A stretch of DNA of 64,000 nt, from positions 6,990,586 through 7,054,585 of the forward strand of contig CP099849.1 of assembly GCA_030062745.1 (NCBI GenBank), written 5' to 3'. Of this stretch, positions 37,201 to 52,200 are shown in pieces (positions within the stretch are counted from its first letter, which is position 1; each line of letters opens with the position of its first letter). Below the pieces are notes generated by a model, which was given only the letters and a program-made list of their open reading frames with translations, was not told the origin of the DNA and did no database searches. The stretch comes from Capitulum mitella. Taxonomy: Eukaryota; Arthropoda; Thecostraca; Pollicipedomorpha; Pollicipedidae. The position numbers were made by a program, and so were the translations under genes.

Positions 37201-40200
37201 CACAATATGGGCAGCCTCATTGAACGCATGCCAAAGGAAATCTGGGCACTAGTTCGACTTGCCAACGTCGAAAGGAATTTCCCGGGTCACGCCCCCCCCC
37301 CGCTGCAATGGCATTCAGTGCGTTGCAGCTGGTGCCCCATTTAGGGGCAGAGGTGCCTGAGGGGTTTTGTGTAGCACATCCGTCTTCTGTAGGGACGCAG
37401 AGATTTCACGATGCGTATTGCGTTTCGAAATGTACTGAGACGTTAACCTCATGACAGGATTTACACATGTGCTTGTATCCCGGTCGGAGTAATTTGGGTA
37501 TATCCTTGTACAGAAACTGAGTAGTCGAGAGGGCGCAGTACTGTCTGATTTGGTACACTCCGTGCTATATACGTAGCATACTGGCAGAATTTATGTGCCG
37601 AAAAATCGCGTCTGGTTAAATAGACTTGAGATGAGACGGAGCACACTTAAAGCCAGGAAGTGTGATGTTCAACAAACTGCCTCACACCTTCACACGAACG
37701 CGACACGGCATTCTGGCCTTCACTATTGTGCCAGGTTGCTATGCAGATCCAATGTAACGAATTCACTGCATCTGATAACGATACATTCGGCCTTGAACAA
37801 ATTTCTGCCAACAACGTAGGGCTGCTACAAACAAGGCCAAAGGCCGAGTGAGTTGAACGTCAGTGAGCAAAAACAACAGAAAGAGTTAGCGGCCGGTCCT
37901 GCCTGGCCAAAACGCTTTTCTACAGGCTACAGCTTCGCCATCGCTGGGAAACAAATCATGAAGTTTTCACTGCCAAAGGTCCTTTTTCCATTTGCACTTA
38001 CAGCACTTTACCTTGCAGGCTCGTTTTTTTTAACGTAACTATTGTGGGAGTGATGTTTTCCAATGAGCTTCAAAGGAAGCCATTGATTCCAGCTCTCGGT
38101 AATTTTTTCTGTGGTTGTTTTTGCGGACTGGAGTCGACTAGTGGGTTATGGGTTCACCGTCAACAGTGCCGGCCCGTGAACTGGTTTTCGCCCTCCGGGC
38201 AGTAGACTGGAACAATGGAGCGGACAGTGCACCGGCAGTGGGGCGGACGGTGGGGCGAGCGCTACACCAGGCAGTGCGTCGAGCAGTGGTTAGGGCAGTG
38301 CACCGAGCAAGGCATCGAGCATTGGGCATAGTTATGTTTCGGGGCAAAGCCTCGGGTAGTGGACCGGGCACTGAACCGGACAGTGGAGCGGCTGATGAGC
38401 AGTGCGGTGACCAGAGCAGTGGATTGGGTAGAGGACCGTGCAGTTGACTGAGCAGTGCTTTGGTATCGGGCAATTCTTAAATTAGTACGCCAGGTATTTG
38501 ATCATTCTTGAGTGACAGACAGTGAACTAATGTAGCAGATCCGACACCTCCTACAACGAGTGGTGGAAGGGACAGTGATGAGAAGAGGATCACTGATTGT
38601 CGGGCAGCAAGTTCAGGCATCTGCATGGGCCAAACAGTGGCTCAGCCTTCCTGAACCTGGGCAGGCAAATGGCCGGCCACCTGGTTAGTAATCAGCGTAA
38701 TGAACGGGGAAGTGGGCCGCCTGTCTCAATCTAGCCAGCGGACCTCTGCACTGCTGGTCAGCGGACCTCTACAGTGTCGGTCAGCGGTCCTCTGCACTAC
38801 TGGTCAGCGGACCTTTCCACTGCTGTTCAGCGGACCTCAGCACTGTCGGTCAGTGGACCTCTGCACTGTTGATCAGTGGACCTCTCCACTGTTGATCAGC
38901 GGTCCTCTGCACTGTTGGTCAGTGTTCCTCTGTACTGTTGGCCAGCGGACCTTTCCACTGTTAGTCAGCGGATCTCTCCACTGTTGGTCAGCGGACCTCT
39001 GCACTGTTGGTTAGTGTACCTCTCCACTGTCGATCAGTGTACCTCTCCACTGTTGATAAGTGGACCTCCCCACTGCTGGTCAGCGGACCTCTGCAGTGTT
39101 GGTCGGCGGATCTCTCCGCTGTAGGTCAGCGGGCCTCTCCACTGCTGGCCAGTGTACCTCTGCACTGCTGGTCAGTATACCTCTGCACTGCTGGTCAGCG
39201 GACCTCAGGACTATCGGTCAGTGGACCTCTGCGCTGCTGCTCAGCGGACCTCTGCACTGTTGGTCAACGGACCTCTGCAATTTTGGTCAGCGGGCTTCTC
39301 CGGTGTTGGTCAGTGTACCTCTCCACTGTTGGTCAGCGGACCTCTGCCCCGGCGGGCAGTGACGACAGCCGCCGGCGGCCGGCCGGCGGGTCCGGCGGGC
39401 TTGGCCTGCTGCCCAGGGTCTCCGCCAGCCGGCGGCTGTGAGTGTTGGCGTCGCCTGTCCGGCCGGGCGGCCGGGCCCGTCGCGCCCGACGGCCGGCCGA
39501 CAGCGTTCTCCGAACTACCGCCGGTCTGAGCTCGCCGCCCGGATGGTCGGCGGGCATCCCCGACAGACAGAAGCAGGAAGGTGGTGCGGGGGCGGCGCGT
39601 CCGGGAGCCGGGGGGCCGTGGGCACTGGCCGCGGCTGGTCTCTGGACGTCTGGGGTCCGACCTGTCCGGCAAAGGTGGAGCCGAAAACAGTGGTCGGCAA
39701 CATGGGCAAAGGCCTTTCACACTGCACAGATTTGAGAGAGAGCCAGACGGGCAGCATGGGTTTCTCTTTGATGTGTCATGTTGTCGTCAGGTCTTAGAAC
39801 TGAGCATGAATGACAGATTTAATTTAGGCATCTGACAGGTTTGATAATGCATAGGGTCGGCCCAATTATTGTCAAGCCCACATGAAACAGTTTCAAGAAT
39901 TCGATCCTCACGGGTGCATTACACAGTACACGTTGTTTCAAATTGAGATGATAATCCGGAAGGTTCTAATAAGGATACGTCTTCCCTCGCACAAACAACG
40001 ACAAAACGATAAATGCATAAAGAAGAGACACTTCGATTTTCATAAGAACATCTTCGTAATGTCTTTGGGTCAGTTTGTGATGCCCAGACATCTGTTCCTT
40101 GCAGCAATATATATACCCGGAGAATGCAGCATGCTGTAGGTTAGTGCAGGTTTCTTTCACTCGACCAAGACGGGACATCCAACTTCATGTCCCAGACTTC

Positions 40201-43200
40201 ATGCAAAGACGGCCTTGTTGATTCGTTACTCACACGGGAATGGTGTTGCAGATGTATGGATGTAGTTGCGCCGCCAAACCACCACGTCAGCATTATTACC
40301 GATGCCTCTAATTGGATGCTGATCGTGACAAGTCAAAGAATAACCTGATGGCGTTGCGTATAATGTTTTGCCTAGCATCTCCATGAAAGCAAATGGGGTT
40401 TTGCGTCAGGCGGAAAGATAAGATTCGGGTTGATTACATGTAGATTGATGGTCAAAGCCGAACAGCTGACAATTACTGATAACTGGTGCTAGGGTTCGGC
40501 ATCTCTTAAACTCCTGAAGCTCGCAGTGTCGCAATGATGCCTCCTTTTAATTTATTTTTTATTCATTAATTTGTGTTGGTTTTCTCCCTTTCCCTAACGG
40601 ATATTCTAGATTTATCCCCTGTCACATAATTTGTGGCTGTCACTGTAAATATGTAATTATCACTCCGTGGTGAAATTAGAAGCCATGTTTGTTTCCCGTC
40701 GAGCCACACATACTTTACCGTACAACGAAGTCGTTTCCCGGAACGCAAATGGGTCTGCTCTCTCGCAATGCATTGCTAGAATAAGAATTCTGTGGCGAAA
40801 TGTCACAGTGATCATTTGTAGCATACCGTTTTCGTGTTGGAGCCGTTGTGTCGTTGATAAACCGTAAGAAAGGACGACGATTAGAAGCAAGTTTGTTAAT
40901 CCTTCAGAGGCTTATATCGTACTGTAGGCGTCTTACGCTACCACGCTCATGTCGGTACCCACAAGAGTGTACGTAATCAATACTCCATAGACGGTGTGTT
41001 CATGTATATGCAGCCCCAGTTCTCATCATACTGTATACTGTATAGTATAGCATGAGGATTGGGTTAGCATACAATATCGTGTATTCTTTATGCACACAGT
41101 GCGAGTGACCAGCACGTGCGCAGTCCCAGGAATCTGTGTTCTGTGGCCAGCTCACGCCGCCAAACTGCCGTCTGGCAATGGTGCTCCGTGATTCTGCGGT
41201 CGCGCTGTTGTGTTCCGTTGATAGCGTGGTGGCGGTGTTCCCGCAGAGGTGCCGCTGCAGCCCGGTCAGCCGAGCATCGTGCCGCGGACCGACGACGCGG
41301 AGTCGGAGTTTCTGTACGAAAACGTGCCCGAACATGGCGTCGTCGTGTGCTGGGACCCTCCAGTCAACGCCACCAGTCGAACAGGTGAGAGGCGTGGGAC
41401 GGTCTGCCCGCGGCACGTTCCGGACAGAACCGATAGGCAGGTAAACTGACTGAGGACACACCACCTGTGGCACAAGAGCGAATTCTCGGAACGGCTGGTG
41501 CTACGCTGAAACAGAACCAATGGAACAGGTACGCCTACTGGGACGACATAGATCAAAGGACATGTGCCTTGCCCGAGACAGGTGGACGTACCCTGAGACA
41601 GATGGCCAGATACGTGCGTGACATAACGATGACAGTTTAATTGCCTGAGACAGCGTACAACGCACACAGCTTGAGGCAAAAAAGCAGATACACAGTCTGT
41701 GAAAGACAGAAAGGTAACAACGCCCCCTGAGTCAGATGCACTGGTACAAGCTCTGGAGAGATGTCAATAAACAGGTATAGCGGATGAAACAAAACCATCA
41801 GAGCATAGCCACACAGCCCCTGAATCAGAAGGGGGATTGGAAAATTGCATATTCAAGGACGGTGCCGACACATTCCTTGTCCTCAGCACGAGACACTGCA
41901 AACAGAATGACTGGTACACAGATGGAGGCCGAGACTCTGTAATGGACGCCGTGACTTGCGTCAATCAACTCAAACCAAAGACCGACGTGCTTCGTTCTTA
42001 ACAAGGCTTGCATGTGGACGCAGCATACCGAATCGGTGCTTAACGGCATACATATATAGCATAGACGTAGAAAAAACTTGGTGTCTGAATAGATCAAACG
42101 GAATCCAAAAAGCACTTCCTGACAACTACAGTGTGCTTCACACCCACGATACTCTGTGCTGACCGCAGGATACATCCTGGAGGCGAGCTACCCAGACGGT
42201 CTCACCTGGATCTCGGTGACCGAGGAGCCAGTGTTGGAGACTGTCCAGGCCGTGGTTGACCTGACCCCGGGTCAGACCTTACATATTCCGGGTCACGGCG
42301 AAGAACCGGCGCGGCAGCTCGGCCCCCTCAGTCCCCTCCGACTCGGTGCAGGTCAGTGAACGAGGAGCTGGGGGAGTTGAAAGGCAAAAAACTTCACCTC
42401 TCGTGGCTTGTAACGTGGTATGTGTGTTGGTATACACAGAGATAAGACAGTTAAAAAGAATACAAAAAATCAAACAGAATACTTTTTGATGGAGTTGATG
42501 GAGTTTGATGGGGTTTGATTGAGTTCTGTTCTGGGTCATCAAGAACGAATGTTGGCTCCTTTAAACTTTGAAATCTGTGTAGGTTTTTGTGGCATGCTCT
42601 TCGATAAGAAGAACTGCGAGTCGCCGTGCGATGCTCTCGTTTTGAAGTGTGAGCTTTGACGCTGCGCTTTTCCTTGCGCATAGTTTTAAATGTTGTGAAG
42701 ATAGTACCTTGAACTGGCTGACCACTGATGGTACATTCTGATATGACAAGAAAACTTCTGAGAATCGCGGGAACTACTTTTAACCCATTGGGCATATACA
42801 AGGCATTTAAATTAAGGCTGTTCTCTGATTTAGTTCGAAACATGAGTAATTGGTAAATGAATACGCAAAAGATGTGATGTCATTTTATTCTTCGTATGAC
42901 GTCAAGAAAATCATTATTGCTGCCTCATATGGGAAATCAGCGATGGGAAACGGTTAATAACGTATTCCCCATGTGTCAGATATGAGAAACAATTATCTTG
43001 CAAACGTGAGCTGTTAATTACAAACAATGTTTCTTCATATAACATCCCATCATCATACCTGGAACCACTATTCAGGCAAACTGCGAACATTATATGGTAT
43101 TGTAAAATCTCAGGAATCGACATCATGCATGATGTCGTTTTATTGCAGAAAGGCATTGCAATCGTGATGCCTAATTTACAGAAAAGAAGAGAATAAAAAG

Positions 43201-46200
43201 CATAGTAGTAAACCATCTTGACACTTTAAACAGACAGTTTTGCGTCGAAGTTAAAGACATCCGTGCACAACAGGGTGTAAGTTAATAGTGGAGTATTGTG
43301 GTGGGAAATTTGAAATAGTCAACGATATTCTTTGTTTAGGACAAGTCCACGGAAGTCGATCATCTCATCTTTTCCTCTTGAAATACCAGATATGTGAACT
43401 GAAACGAAATTTTATCGGTTGGAAAATTAATTGAACTCGAATTCAATAAATTACTTTGTGAATTCGTCATAGATTCCAAACGTAAATTTGCATTGTTTAT
43501 GAAATAACTTCTTGCCTTCAAACACGCAGGAGCGAGTTGAATGTTTCCATTCTAGGTCCATTTCCATTGACATTTTATCCAAATGACATCCGACATTTCC
43601 ATTTCAATTCTGTTTCCATTGACCGGTCCTGGAGTGGCCAGCCAGACGACAAACCTTGCTTAGTCTTGCTCAGTCTCGCTTCAGGGCATGTTTCTTTACA
43701 AAACGAAAAACGCATTAATTGACTGGCGGCTGCCTTCTCCCCGAATGAAAGTGCCAAACCATTTTTGTTTGTAGCAAGCCATCAGATTACTCATTTTGGA
43801 GACAGGTTTAATAGTCAATTAGGATGTTTTGGGCTGTGACTGCTGGATCATTCATTCCATGTCAAATCGCACAAGAATTGATCCGACCCTTTTCGCTTTG
43901 GATGAAATTTGGTACGCACATAGTACCTATCGAAAAATGGCCAACCACATATTTTTAGCCCTGGATGGTCTCTGTGGTCAAAGTTGCGGGTTACGAAAGG
44001 TCACGCATTTTTGCAGGCATTACGTTTCCAGATTCAATTGCCTAAAACTCGGTGGTAGGTTGTCAGAGAAAGATGTAATTAGCGCCATTCGAAAGAGAAA
44101 TGTTTCAGCTTTCTTAACTAACCTCATTTTTTGGTAACCTCGGGATGAGCTTTGACATGAATATGTCACATGGAACATCTTGGGCATTAACTATGTTTGT
44201 CCACCGTGATCTTTAGCAAAAGGTAGCACGATATGTTCCCAAATGCCAAGGAGATATGTGGCAAAAGACTTCTGGGAAAATTAAAACATTTTCAGATAGC
44301 AGTGTTGCCAAATGGCGCTTGAGAAATATGCCATCAGGCTATTTGAAGAGAATTGATTTTGTGCTCTTCGTCTGTCTGATTGTTTTACAATTTGGCAAAC
44401 ACAATATCCTGCATGTCTGCTACACACCAAGATAGTTTCATATTGCTCGACCAGAAAGGTCAAAGGTCCTGGCACCCCGCCACCAATCGTTCCCTGCCAT
44501 CCAAATCTGACATACCCGTTGTTCATACTGGCACGGAAGTGAGTCTGTCGGGTGGTCTTAGGCCTTAGAGCAAATTGGGATAATCCTAGTCGCGCATCGG
44601 AACCTTTGGAGAGTTAACCGAGGTCACTTTCATCGGTTTACCTTGGATTGCCTTTTTTGGCCTCGGAACATTTATGGATTTTTGGGGCGCTGATTTCGGA
44701 TCTCTCATCCATTTTGCACGCACCGCGTCGTTTGTGTCCATTCTGTATCCTGGATAAAAGTCAGTTGCCTGATTTTTAGCATCTATCTCAATGACCACTT
44801 CGGTCTGCTTCTATACAAAGTTGTCATTTTGTTTCTAACTATCCAAGCATTCAGACGATGACATACTGACCAAAAATCAAAGCCCATGGAATCTCCGATG
44901 TTTGGAAGCTCCGATGCGTGAACAATATATGTTAAAATTGGTATCAGTGTCCAAAAAAACCATGAAGGATCCGAGTCAAACAGGTCGTTTAAGGTGAATC
45001 GAGGCCAGTGACCTCTGTCGACCTTCAAAAGGTCCTGATGCTCGACTAAGATTGTCTCAGTTGGTGAAAAGGCCTAGAAATATCTGCTGCACCGTGAAGA
45101 TGTGAGAAACGGGTATGTGAGATCTGGATAGCATGGGTGGATTGGTGGTGGAGCGTCATAACCTTCGACCTTTCGTGTTAAACAGGTTTAAAACTAGGCT
45201 GATGTGTAATAGGCACGCGGGACATTGTGCGCACCGAATAATAGAGCAATCCGAAAAAAAAACGTAAGGGAATAAATCAACCAATGTTCGTGAAATAGCC
45301 TGAGGGCATGCTTCCTCGAACGCGACTTAGCAACAGCGAATTCAAAGTAGCTGTTAAAGTTGCAATTCCCGCAGATCTTTGGTCAAGCCTATTGTATATA
45401 TTTGGGGACATATTGCGGTATATTTTTACGAATATCAGGGTAGGTAAACATGGTTAAAACAGAAAATGTCCCACCTGACTTAGTCAGTCAAGGGTTATTC
45501 CGAGTTTACCAAAAAAGAATTTGTTTATTAAGGTCGGAACATTTATGTTTCGAATGGCTCTAATCACATCTTTCTGTTAAAATCTTTCATCGCGTTATGA
45601 ACATTTGAATCATGCAATGCCTGTAAGAATCGGTGACCTTTCATGATCTGTAACTTTGAACGCAAAGAGTTACCCAAGGACAAAAATTTATGGCCGGCCA
45701 CTTTTTGATAGATACCATGAACGTATTAAATTTCATCAAAATCGAAATGGGTCGGGTTTATTCTTCACAATATGACGATTTACTTCTTTCTTTTCCACGT
45801 ACCACTTTTAAGGCTGAATGTCTCTGATGTAAATCAGTCACCTCATCCATCTTTGCTTCCCTCTTTCTCTCCTAGTAGAGAGTGTCATGAATTGATGTTC
45901 TTTTTTTCGAAACGTACCGTGCTGGAAATCAACAAAATGCTCTGTGCGTCACGGAGGATAGGGGTGGGAGCACACTCCTGGTCACCTGATTTTGCGTGGC
46001 GAATGGGAACAAGGAAGTAGATTCCATAAAGATGCATAATGTACGCGGGCGTTTACGACAATTAGGCCTTAACATCTGCGGCCTCATGGAAAATCACCAT
46101 GCTCAATTTATATTTTGACGTTATGTATGAGTTATTGCAATGGCACATAAAACTTTTCCCATTTCAATCATAAATCCCAGCGGCGCGACCACGTCTTAGA

Positions 46201-49200
46201 ATTTATTAGACCGAAAACATTCCACCGCCGGACGGAATTTTAAAGTGCCAGTTCAAACCAGATGGTCCGTAATTCAAGCACACTAGCTTTGGTACAGCAT
46301 GGTCGAAGCGTCCTTAGTACTATGGGACCGCCCACAAGGAAAACATATACGTCGGGTTTACTGAAAACTGGCACGGTGACTTATGACGAGGGTGCCACGG
46401 AGTACACTTTCGTAGCCATTGAATCAGAAAGCGTGCAATGTTATGGCCTCAGATGAACAAGTTTGAAACGACCTAAAAGGGTAAGCTTGTTTTTGATGTG
46501 TATGTGTGATTGGGATTTTAGGGCGCTCCGACCACTTGGACACATGGCGCTCGCTTGTTCTTGACAACAAAACTGCTTTTAGCTGAAATGGCGTCGTTTG
46601 TGTAACAGTGCACAGCGACTGCATCAAGCAATACCAACGTCAAGAGCAAACGTTTCGCCGAATCCGTTGGTCATTGTAAAACACATGTAAGATGGCATCC
46701 GTTTGGACTGTGAGTGAACGCCTGTCAGGCAATCTTTCCGAACGGCGTGCGAAAGTATCCGAGATAACATGGCGCCTGGTCTTCTCGGCAGATATCCTTC
46801 AAACAGAAGACCGACCCGGATCCGCCATGCGTTTTACGAACACTTCGAGACGTTCACTGTCAGCAAAACGACAGGGTAAAGTTAACCAACAGCTTGGTCT
46901 TCATGATTGACGATGCAATGTAAAGTTTTGCATGTCTAGACTTGTCAATATGCAAGCGTTTTTGGTGGAAGAGTCTTAAAAGCCAGGCTTGTGCAGTCAG
47001 CTGGTCGATTCACCAACACCTCTTTATTACAGACCAATTTTCTGGTGACGATGCGTCGTTTTATTTTTCACAGTATTCTGATCTTTCCTCTATCGCTGTA
47101 CTGATCCATCAAAGAATCCATTTTTTGAGAGCCTTATCCCTCCTGAATTATTTCAGGCCGAATTCAGCATTCAGTTTTGTGGTTCCCCATTGCCCACCGT
47201 GCACTGGTACAAAAACAAAGAGAAAATACAGCTAGACGACCGGTGTCAGGTGAGCTGTAATGCATCAGGGAATCAACCAACAACGAGGTATAGTACGCGT
47301 CTTGGAAGTGGTTGTCAAACGAGACTGTTTACTTTACATACATTGTCTCAGATTTGGAATGAACCATGTAGTGGGTTTCGTTTCATTTCTATGCTTTCTT
47401 TCTGTTCCTAAAGTTCCACTTTAACGAATGTATTGATATCCTGATATTGAAGGGAGATGCACTTGAGAAGCTAAGATTATGAGGCCTAGTTATATACCCT
47501 GATGCTTTTTCACACCTTATCACATGGATAACGACGTCGGCTGGCATTAAACGTTTTTTCTCGCTTTACGTGTTCTTTAGTCCTAGTTATAGACGTATAC
47601 GATGCGCTGTGCTGTGCTGTGCTTGATGCCTTTCGTCATTTCTCAGATCGTGACGATAGGAGAGAGATCCTCCCTGCTGATGAACCCGGTCCTTCTGGAG
47701 GACAACGGCACTATCACCTGCGAGCTGATTAACCCCATGGGAACGGCCACCTCCTCTGCCCAGCTCCTGGTGGAAGGTGATGACTTCCCTAGTGAAATGA
47801 CATGTCTCAAATACATTATGATTTTCGGGTGATTCCAAAAAGCCAAGACACGAAGCTGTCGGAATTTGTTGTTCATAACATTATGATGACGTGGTCATAT
47901 TGTTTCTAAGTCCCTTAGATCTCAATGTTCACTACGACAATGAAAACAATAGCTTCATGTCGACGGCAGCTTTCTAGTCAGTGAGGCTTTTATAAAAGTT
48001 ATCCATCGTTCTATGCTAACACCGCGTTTTTCAACCACAGCCCCGCCTTGCCTGAGACTGCCTCAGGCGGTGGAACAGGGGCTGACCTTTTCCCTGGACG
48101 AGGTCATTCGGGTGTCGGTTCCGTACACTGGAAGACCCACTCCTACCTTCACATGGCTTCACGGAGACGAGGAGCTCTCACCGCAGAGTAAGTGAGAGTC
48201 GAAAATGCTTCTTGTAAACCAGAAGCAGTCCGAAGAAAGGGGTCCAAGAAAAGTGGTGCCATGTGTATATACAGGGACATCTGCCCAATTTGACAGCCTG
48301 AAGCATGTTCATAGCACATGTAGGCTATGGAAAGTTTGTTTTCTGGCGACGGCTGATTGCAGACTGGGATTCCAGTGACATTGTGCGTTGCATCGACGCA
48401 GACAAGTTTTTATGTCGCTTTTGCTTGTTGCCGGGCGAATTTCGACAGCCTCACAGTTTCCGAGCTGATTGGTCTGAGTTTCTATTTCTCTTTTACTACA
48501 GTTCTCCGCCTTCGATGAGTACGACTGTACTGTGAGTGCGTACTTCCCTTTTGACAAGTTCGTGTTGTTGCCCCGAAATGTCACAGGCTCGACTGAAACT
48601 AGCCGGGCTGCTACTGCGAGCAATGGCCTTTTAAGTCTGAAAACTTTAAAGCTGTGACAAATTCCAGCAGCTGCTGACGACGGAAGGTGAGACTCACGTT
48701 CTCAAATTTAGGGCAGGCTAGCTGGCTCAAAGGCAAAGGCTCACTGGTGGCGAGACAGATGGCTTGCAGTCACTGGTCACAGATGTGTGTGACAGTGTCT
48801 GTGGCAATTGTCGGTACATTTAAATATACACTGGCAATATACACGTGTAGAAATACCAAAAATGCAAAATACGTCTAAAAATCACTACCATGACCTCCGC
48901 TTATTCTTCATTTCTGATAAGGCTCGCATAGTTGCTATCATCGAGGATGTTTAACATCTGTGCCAATGCCGATAAGCCCGCTGAGTCCTGAAACCTCCGT
49001 TCTTCTGACGTCATAAGCCGGCCACCATGGTTCCATGTAAAAGCCGGCGTACCAAAGTCACCCGAAACGTCATGCGGCCAAACGACAAGATACAATAACG
49101 CCGTTTTCCTCACGTACATCTTACTGAAAAATGGCCCTGCTGTCAAATGGCGTCCGAGAACGAGAAGCTACCCAGCGGCGCTCACCTCGACGCGCTGGAG

Positions 49201-52200
49201 CAAAATTTATGACGTGCAAGGTAAGCGGGCGATCCAGTCCAGCCAGCTGTCGACCGCGGTCGACGATCCTACCCCAGCGGCCTCTGACGGCGCCGTGATC
49301 CCTGCCGCAGAGGACGGCCGGGTGGCCACCTCCTGGACGGAGACGGAGGCCACCCTGCGCATCTCGGACGCGCGGCCTCAGGACGGCGGCCAGTACACGC
49401 TGCGCGCCGTCAGCGACGCCGGCGGCGACGTGGCCGTGTTCGACCTGGCCGTGCGCGGTGAGAGAGGGGCGCGGGCGGCGGTCACGGCGGTGGTCGCCGG
49501 GGCGCGTAATTACATGTAGGGTATCAGGACGGGGGTGGCTTTCAGATCCTGCGAGCTTTGCAGTCTTGCATGAAAGGAAAAGCAAGACCGTAACGCGGAT
49601 CAGTTCGCAATGTGGCATACGTAAATTATGCGGTGGTTTTCGTGGTCAGGCAAGCGTCTGATCTAAATCCTTATGAGGATGTTCAGCAATGAACACAAAA
49701 ATCTGCCTCCAACCTGCCTGCGACGCTTTGGTCAGCACAGACACCGTCTGTAGCAGCTAAAAGCTATATATGCTTATCATCGTTTACGTTGTGTTACCTG
49801 AAATTCCTGCTGCTATTTCACGTGGCTCGGCCGTCACCAGTGACGTCCTCCACGTCCGCAGGAGTCCCGGGCCCGCCGGGGAAACCTACGGTGCGCCATC
49901 TATCGTCAAAGTGCCTCACCTTAGAGTGGGCTGCCTCGGAGTATGACGGCGGCGCCAAAGTTACAAAGTACCTGGTCGAATACTTCAGAGTAAGTAACGG
50001 TCCGCGCAACACGGCGCCAAACTTTCCGACAGCTCGCCGTGAGGAAATGCGCTCGTTCGGCAAACGGGACATAAACTGGCCAGGTTCCTCAGCTCTGGAG
50101 GCTAAGGGGCGGTGCTAACGCTTTAGCAGTCCTGGAAACTTGACCAAATGTTATACTCTTTTAGGTCGGGACCAGCTGAGTTCGAGAGAAAGAACAAGAT
50201 TTTTCGGAACCGGCATGTGTGTCGGGCTAAGCCTTTGACGTACAGATATGACATCGGTCCATTTTCTAATTCCGATTTAATTCTTATTCATGCCTCAATA
50301 TCATTCTTCTCTCCCTCTCTCTCTTTCCCTTGCCCCATTATCCTAACCCTTTTCATGTCTTTCTCCCTGCTGCTCTGATGGAGCTGCACGTATGCACATC
50401 GCATGGACGCCCTGGTGTTTCCAGGTCGGCTGGGATGTGTGGCTGAAGGCAGTGACCTCTCGCAGCCGAATGGCTCAGGTGTTTGACCTGATTGTCGGCT
50501 CTGAGGTCAAGTTCCGGGTCAGGTCGGAGAACGTGCACGGCATGGGTCCGCCCGGCGAGGAGAGTGACCTCTGTACTATACCAGAGCCCACAGAAGGGTA
50601 AGAACATTCATGATTGTTATATATTAATCTTACTATACGAAAATATATTGTCAAGTAATTAGATCATGCGCATTCACTATGCACTACTTTATGATAAATG
50701 CAGCTGCAATGCAGTGGAGTCCACTGTTGCAGCGGACAATTTTCGTGCCTTTGTTCACCGCCATATAAGTTTTTAGATGTGTTGCGAGCATCAAGATATA
50801 GGACTAAGTATTGTGAGATAATATCTGCGGTCAACAGGCAATCATTTCCAAGAAGAAGAAAAAAAACGTTAACGTTCTGTTGATTTGCGAACGTTTTGTT
50901 TCAGGTATCAAGCTGATGAGTGTATTTCCCACAGAGAGGACGAACTATCCTTGGAACATTTCGGGCTTCAATTATCAAAGAGCGGACATGAATTAGACGT
51001 GGGAAATATCACCCCTAGTCCGAAGAGGATGCGCAAAAATCGTTTTGGTAAGTGGAACTGGATAAACGTGCATTCATTACTGTAATGTCGCTTATTATTT
51101 TTCATAGTCGGTTATAATTAATCTCACTGATAATTTTCGAGCTATCCGCTCCTGCATGCCCGTTTCATTCTTATCCGTTACGCTTTGCAAGTAACCGCTC
51201 TGAAACTCCCTCGGTATACGGATACACGCGGGAGGCCTCCAGACTCATCTTCTGACATTTTCTGCTTGATTTCCGCAGACGATGAGAGCTCACCAGCGGC
51301 GGCTAGACCACGTGACGCCGTGGACGCCCCGGTCCGTCCTGCCGTGACATCAGAGAAAGGCCACCGCTCGCGGCCCAGGTCACCGTCGGCGGGAAGAGGA
51401 CGGGAGCAGCCGCCCACGGGGCATCAGCCCCTTCTACCAGGAGGCTGACGATCAAAGTAAGCTCACAAAACACCAGCTGCCTACTTCCGGTGAACGAGGA
51501 CCATCAAAGCCGGAAAACTTGTATCAACGCCATCAAGGTTTTTGAGAACGGCTGTGGGAAGGAAATATGTTTTTGCCTACACCCACGGTGGGTGGGCAGA
51601 CAAGATAGTTGGCACGATGGAGGTTGGTGACTAATAGACAGCGGCTACTGGGTGGCCTGTTTGACCGGAGACCATAACTGAAGCTTTAAGATTCGTGGAA
51701 CGATGCGTTGTAGGAGACCACCAAATGAATGGAGCGTAATTTTGTCAAGGCAGTTCGTGAAACCCAGTGCCAGTTTTGTTTAGTTCTGTTGAGTTGCCCC
51801 AGTGGTCTGCCTGTGATGAATAGGACTTACGACTGTTTCACCCTCCTCGAGAAGTAACTAATGCTTGTTTGCATCAGCAATGAGTTTCCAGTTTATGAAA
51901 GCTGGTTGGCTATTACTGTTTAGTGACTTATTTTCTCTTATGTTTCTTTGACTGGCACATACTAACACGGGTCATATTCTATACACGATTTTTCATTTGT
52001 TTTTCGTTTGTCTTCCTTTCTTAGCAGAGAGTGCCACGACTTGTATTATTCTCTTTGGTTTACAAACTCAGTTGTCCTGGGAGTTACTGTAAGGTGATTT
52101 GGGTCGTGGTGGTTTCGGACGGGAGCACTTCTGGCTACCTGATTGCTGGTGCTGGGTGGAAAAAAAATTATGTGACATAACGCAGGACGGAAAAACTACA

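Larger units (their letters stand above)
34231..41246 (+). other. Intron 1 of the Ig/FN3 gene (7 kb)
   Basis: Contains CpG-rich islets at about 34760-35360, 35680-35980, 36720-37060 and 39350-39690, plus degenerate AGTGGACC-like repeats at 38150-38465 and the 23-bp minisatellite. The islets are open in many frames, but exon 1 and exon 2 phases already match directly, so no exon is required. The GC-rich islets could hold alternative starts or enhancers. Confidence 0.5.

Noticed and set aside
38700..39529. Repeat proteins rich in Leu, Cys and Ser
   Set aside because: Translation of a 23-bp minisatellite that is open in all forward frames.
49205..49310. Extending exon 8 upstream through the open frame to about 49214
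   Set aside because: The exon 7 donor phase and the Ig domain spacing fit an acceptor at 49310. The upstream part would insert ~30 unrelated residues into the Ig-2 fold.
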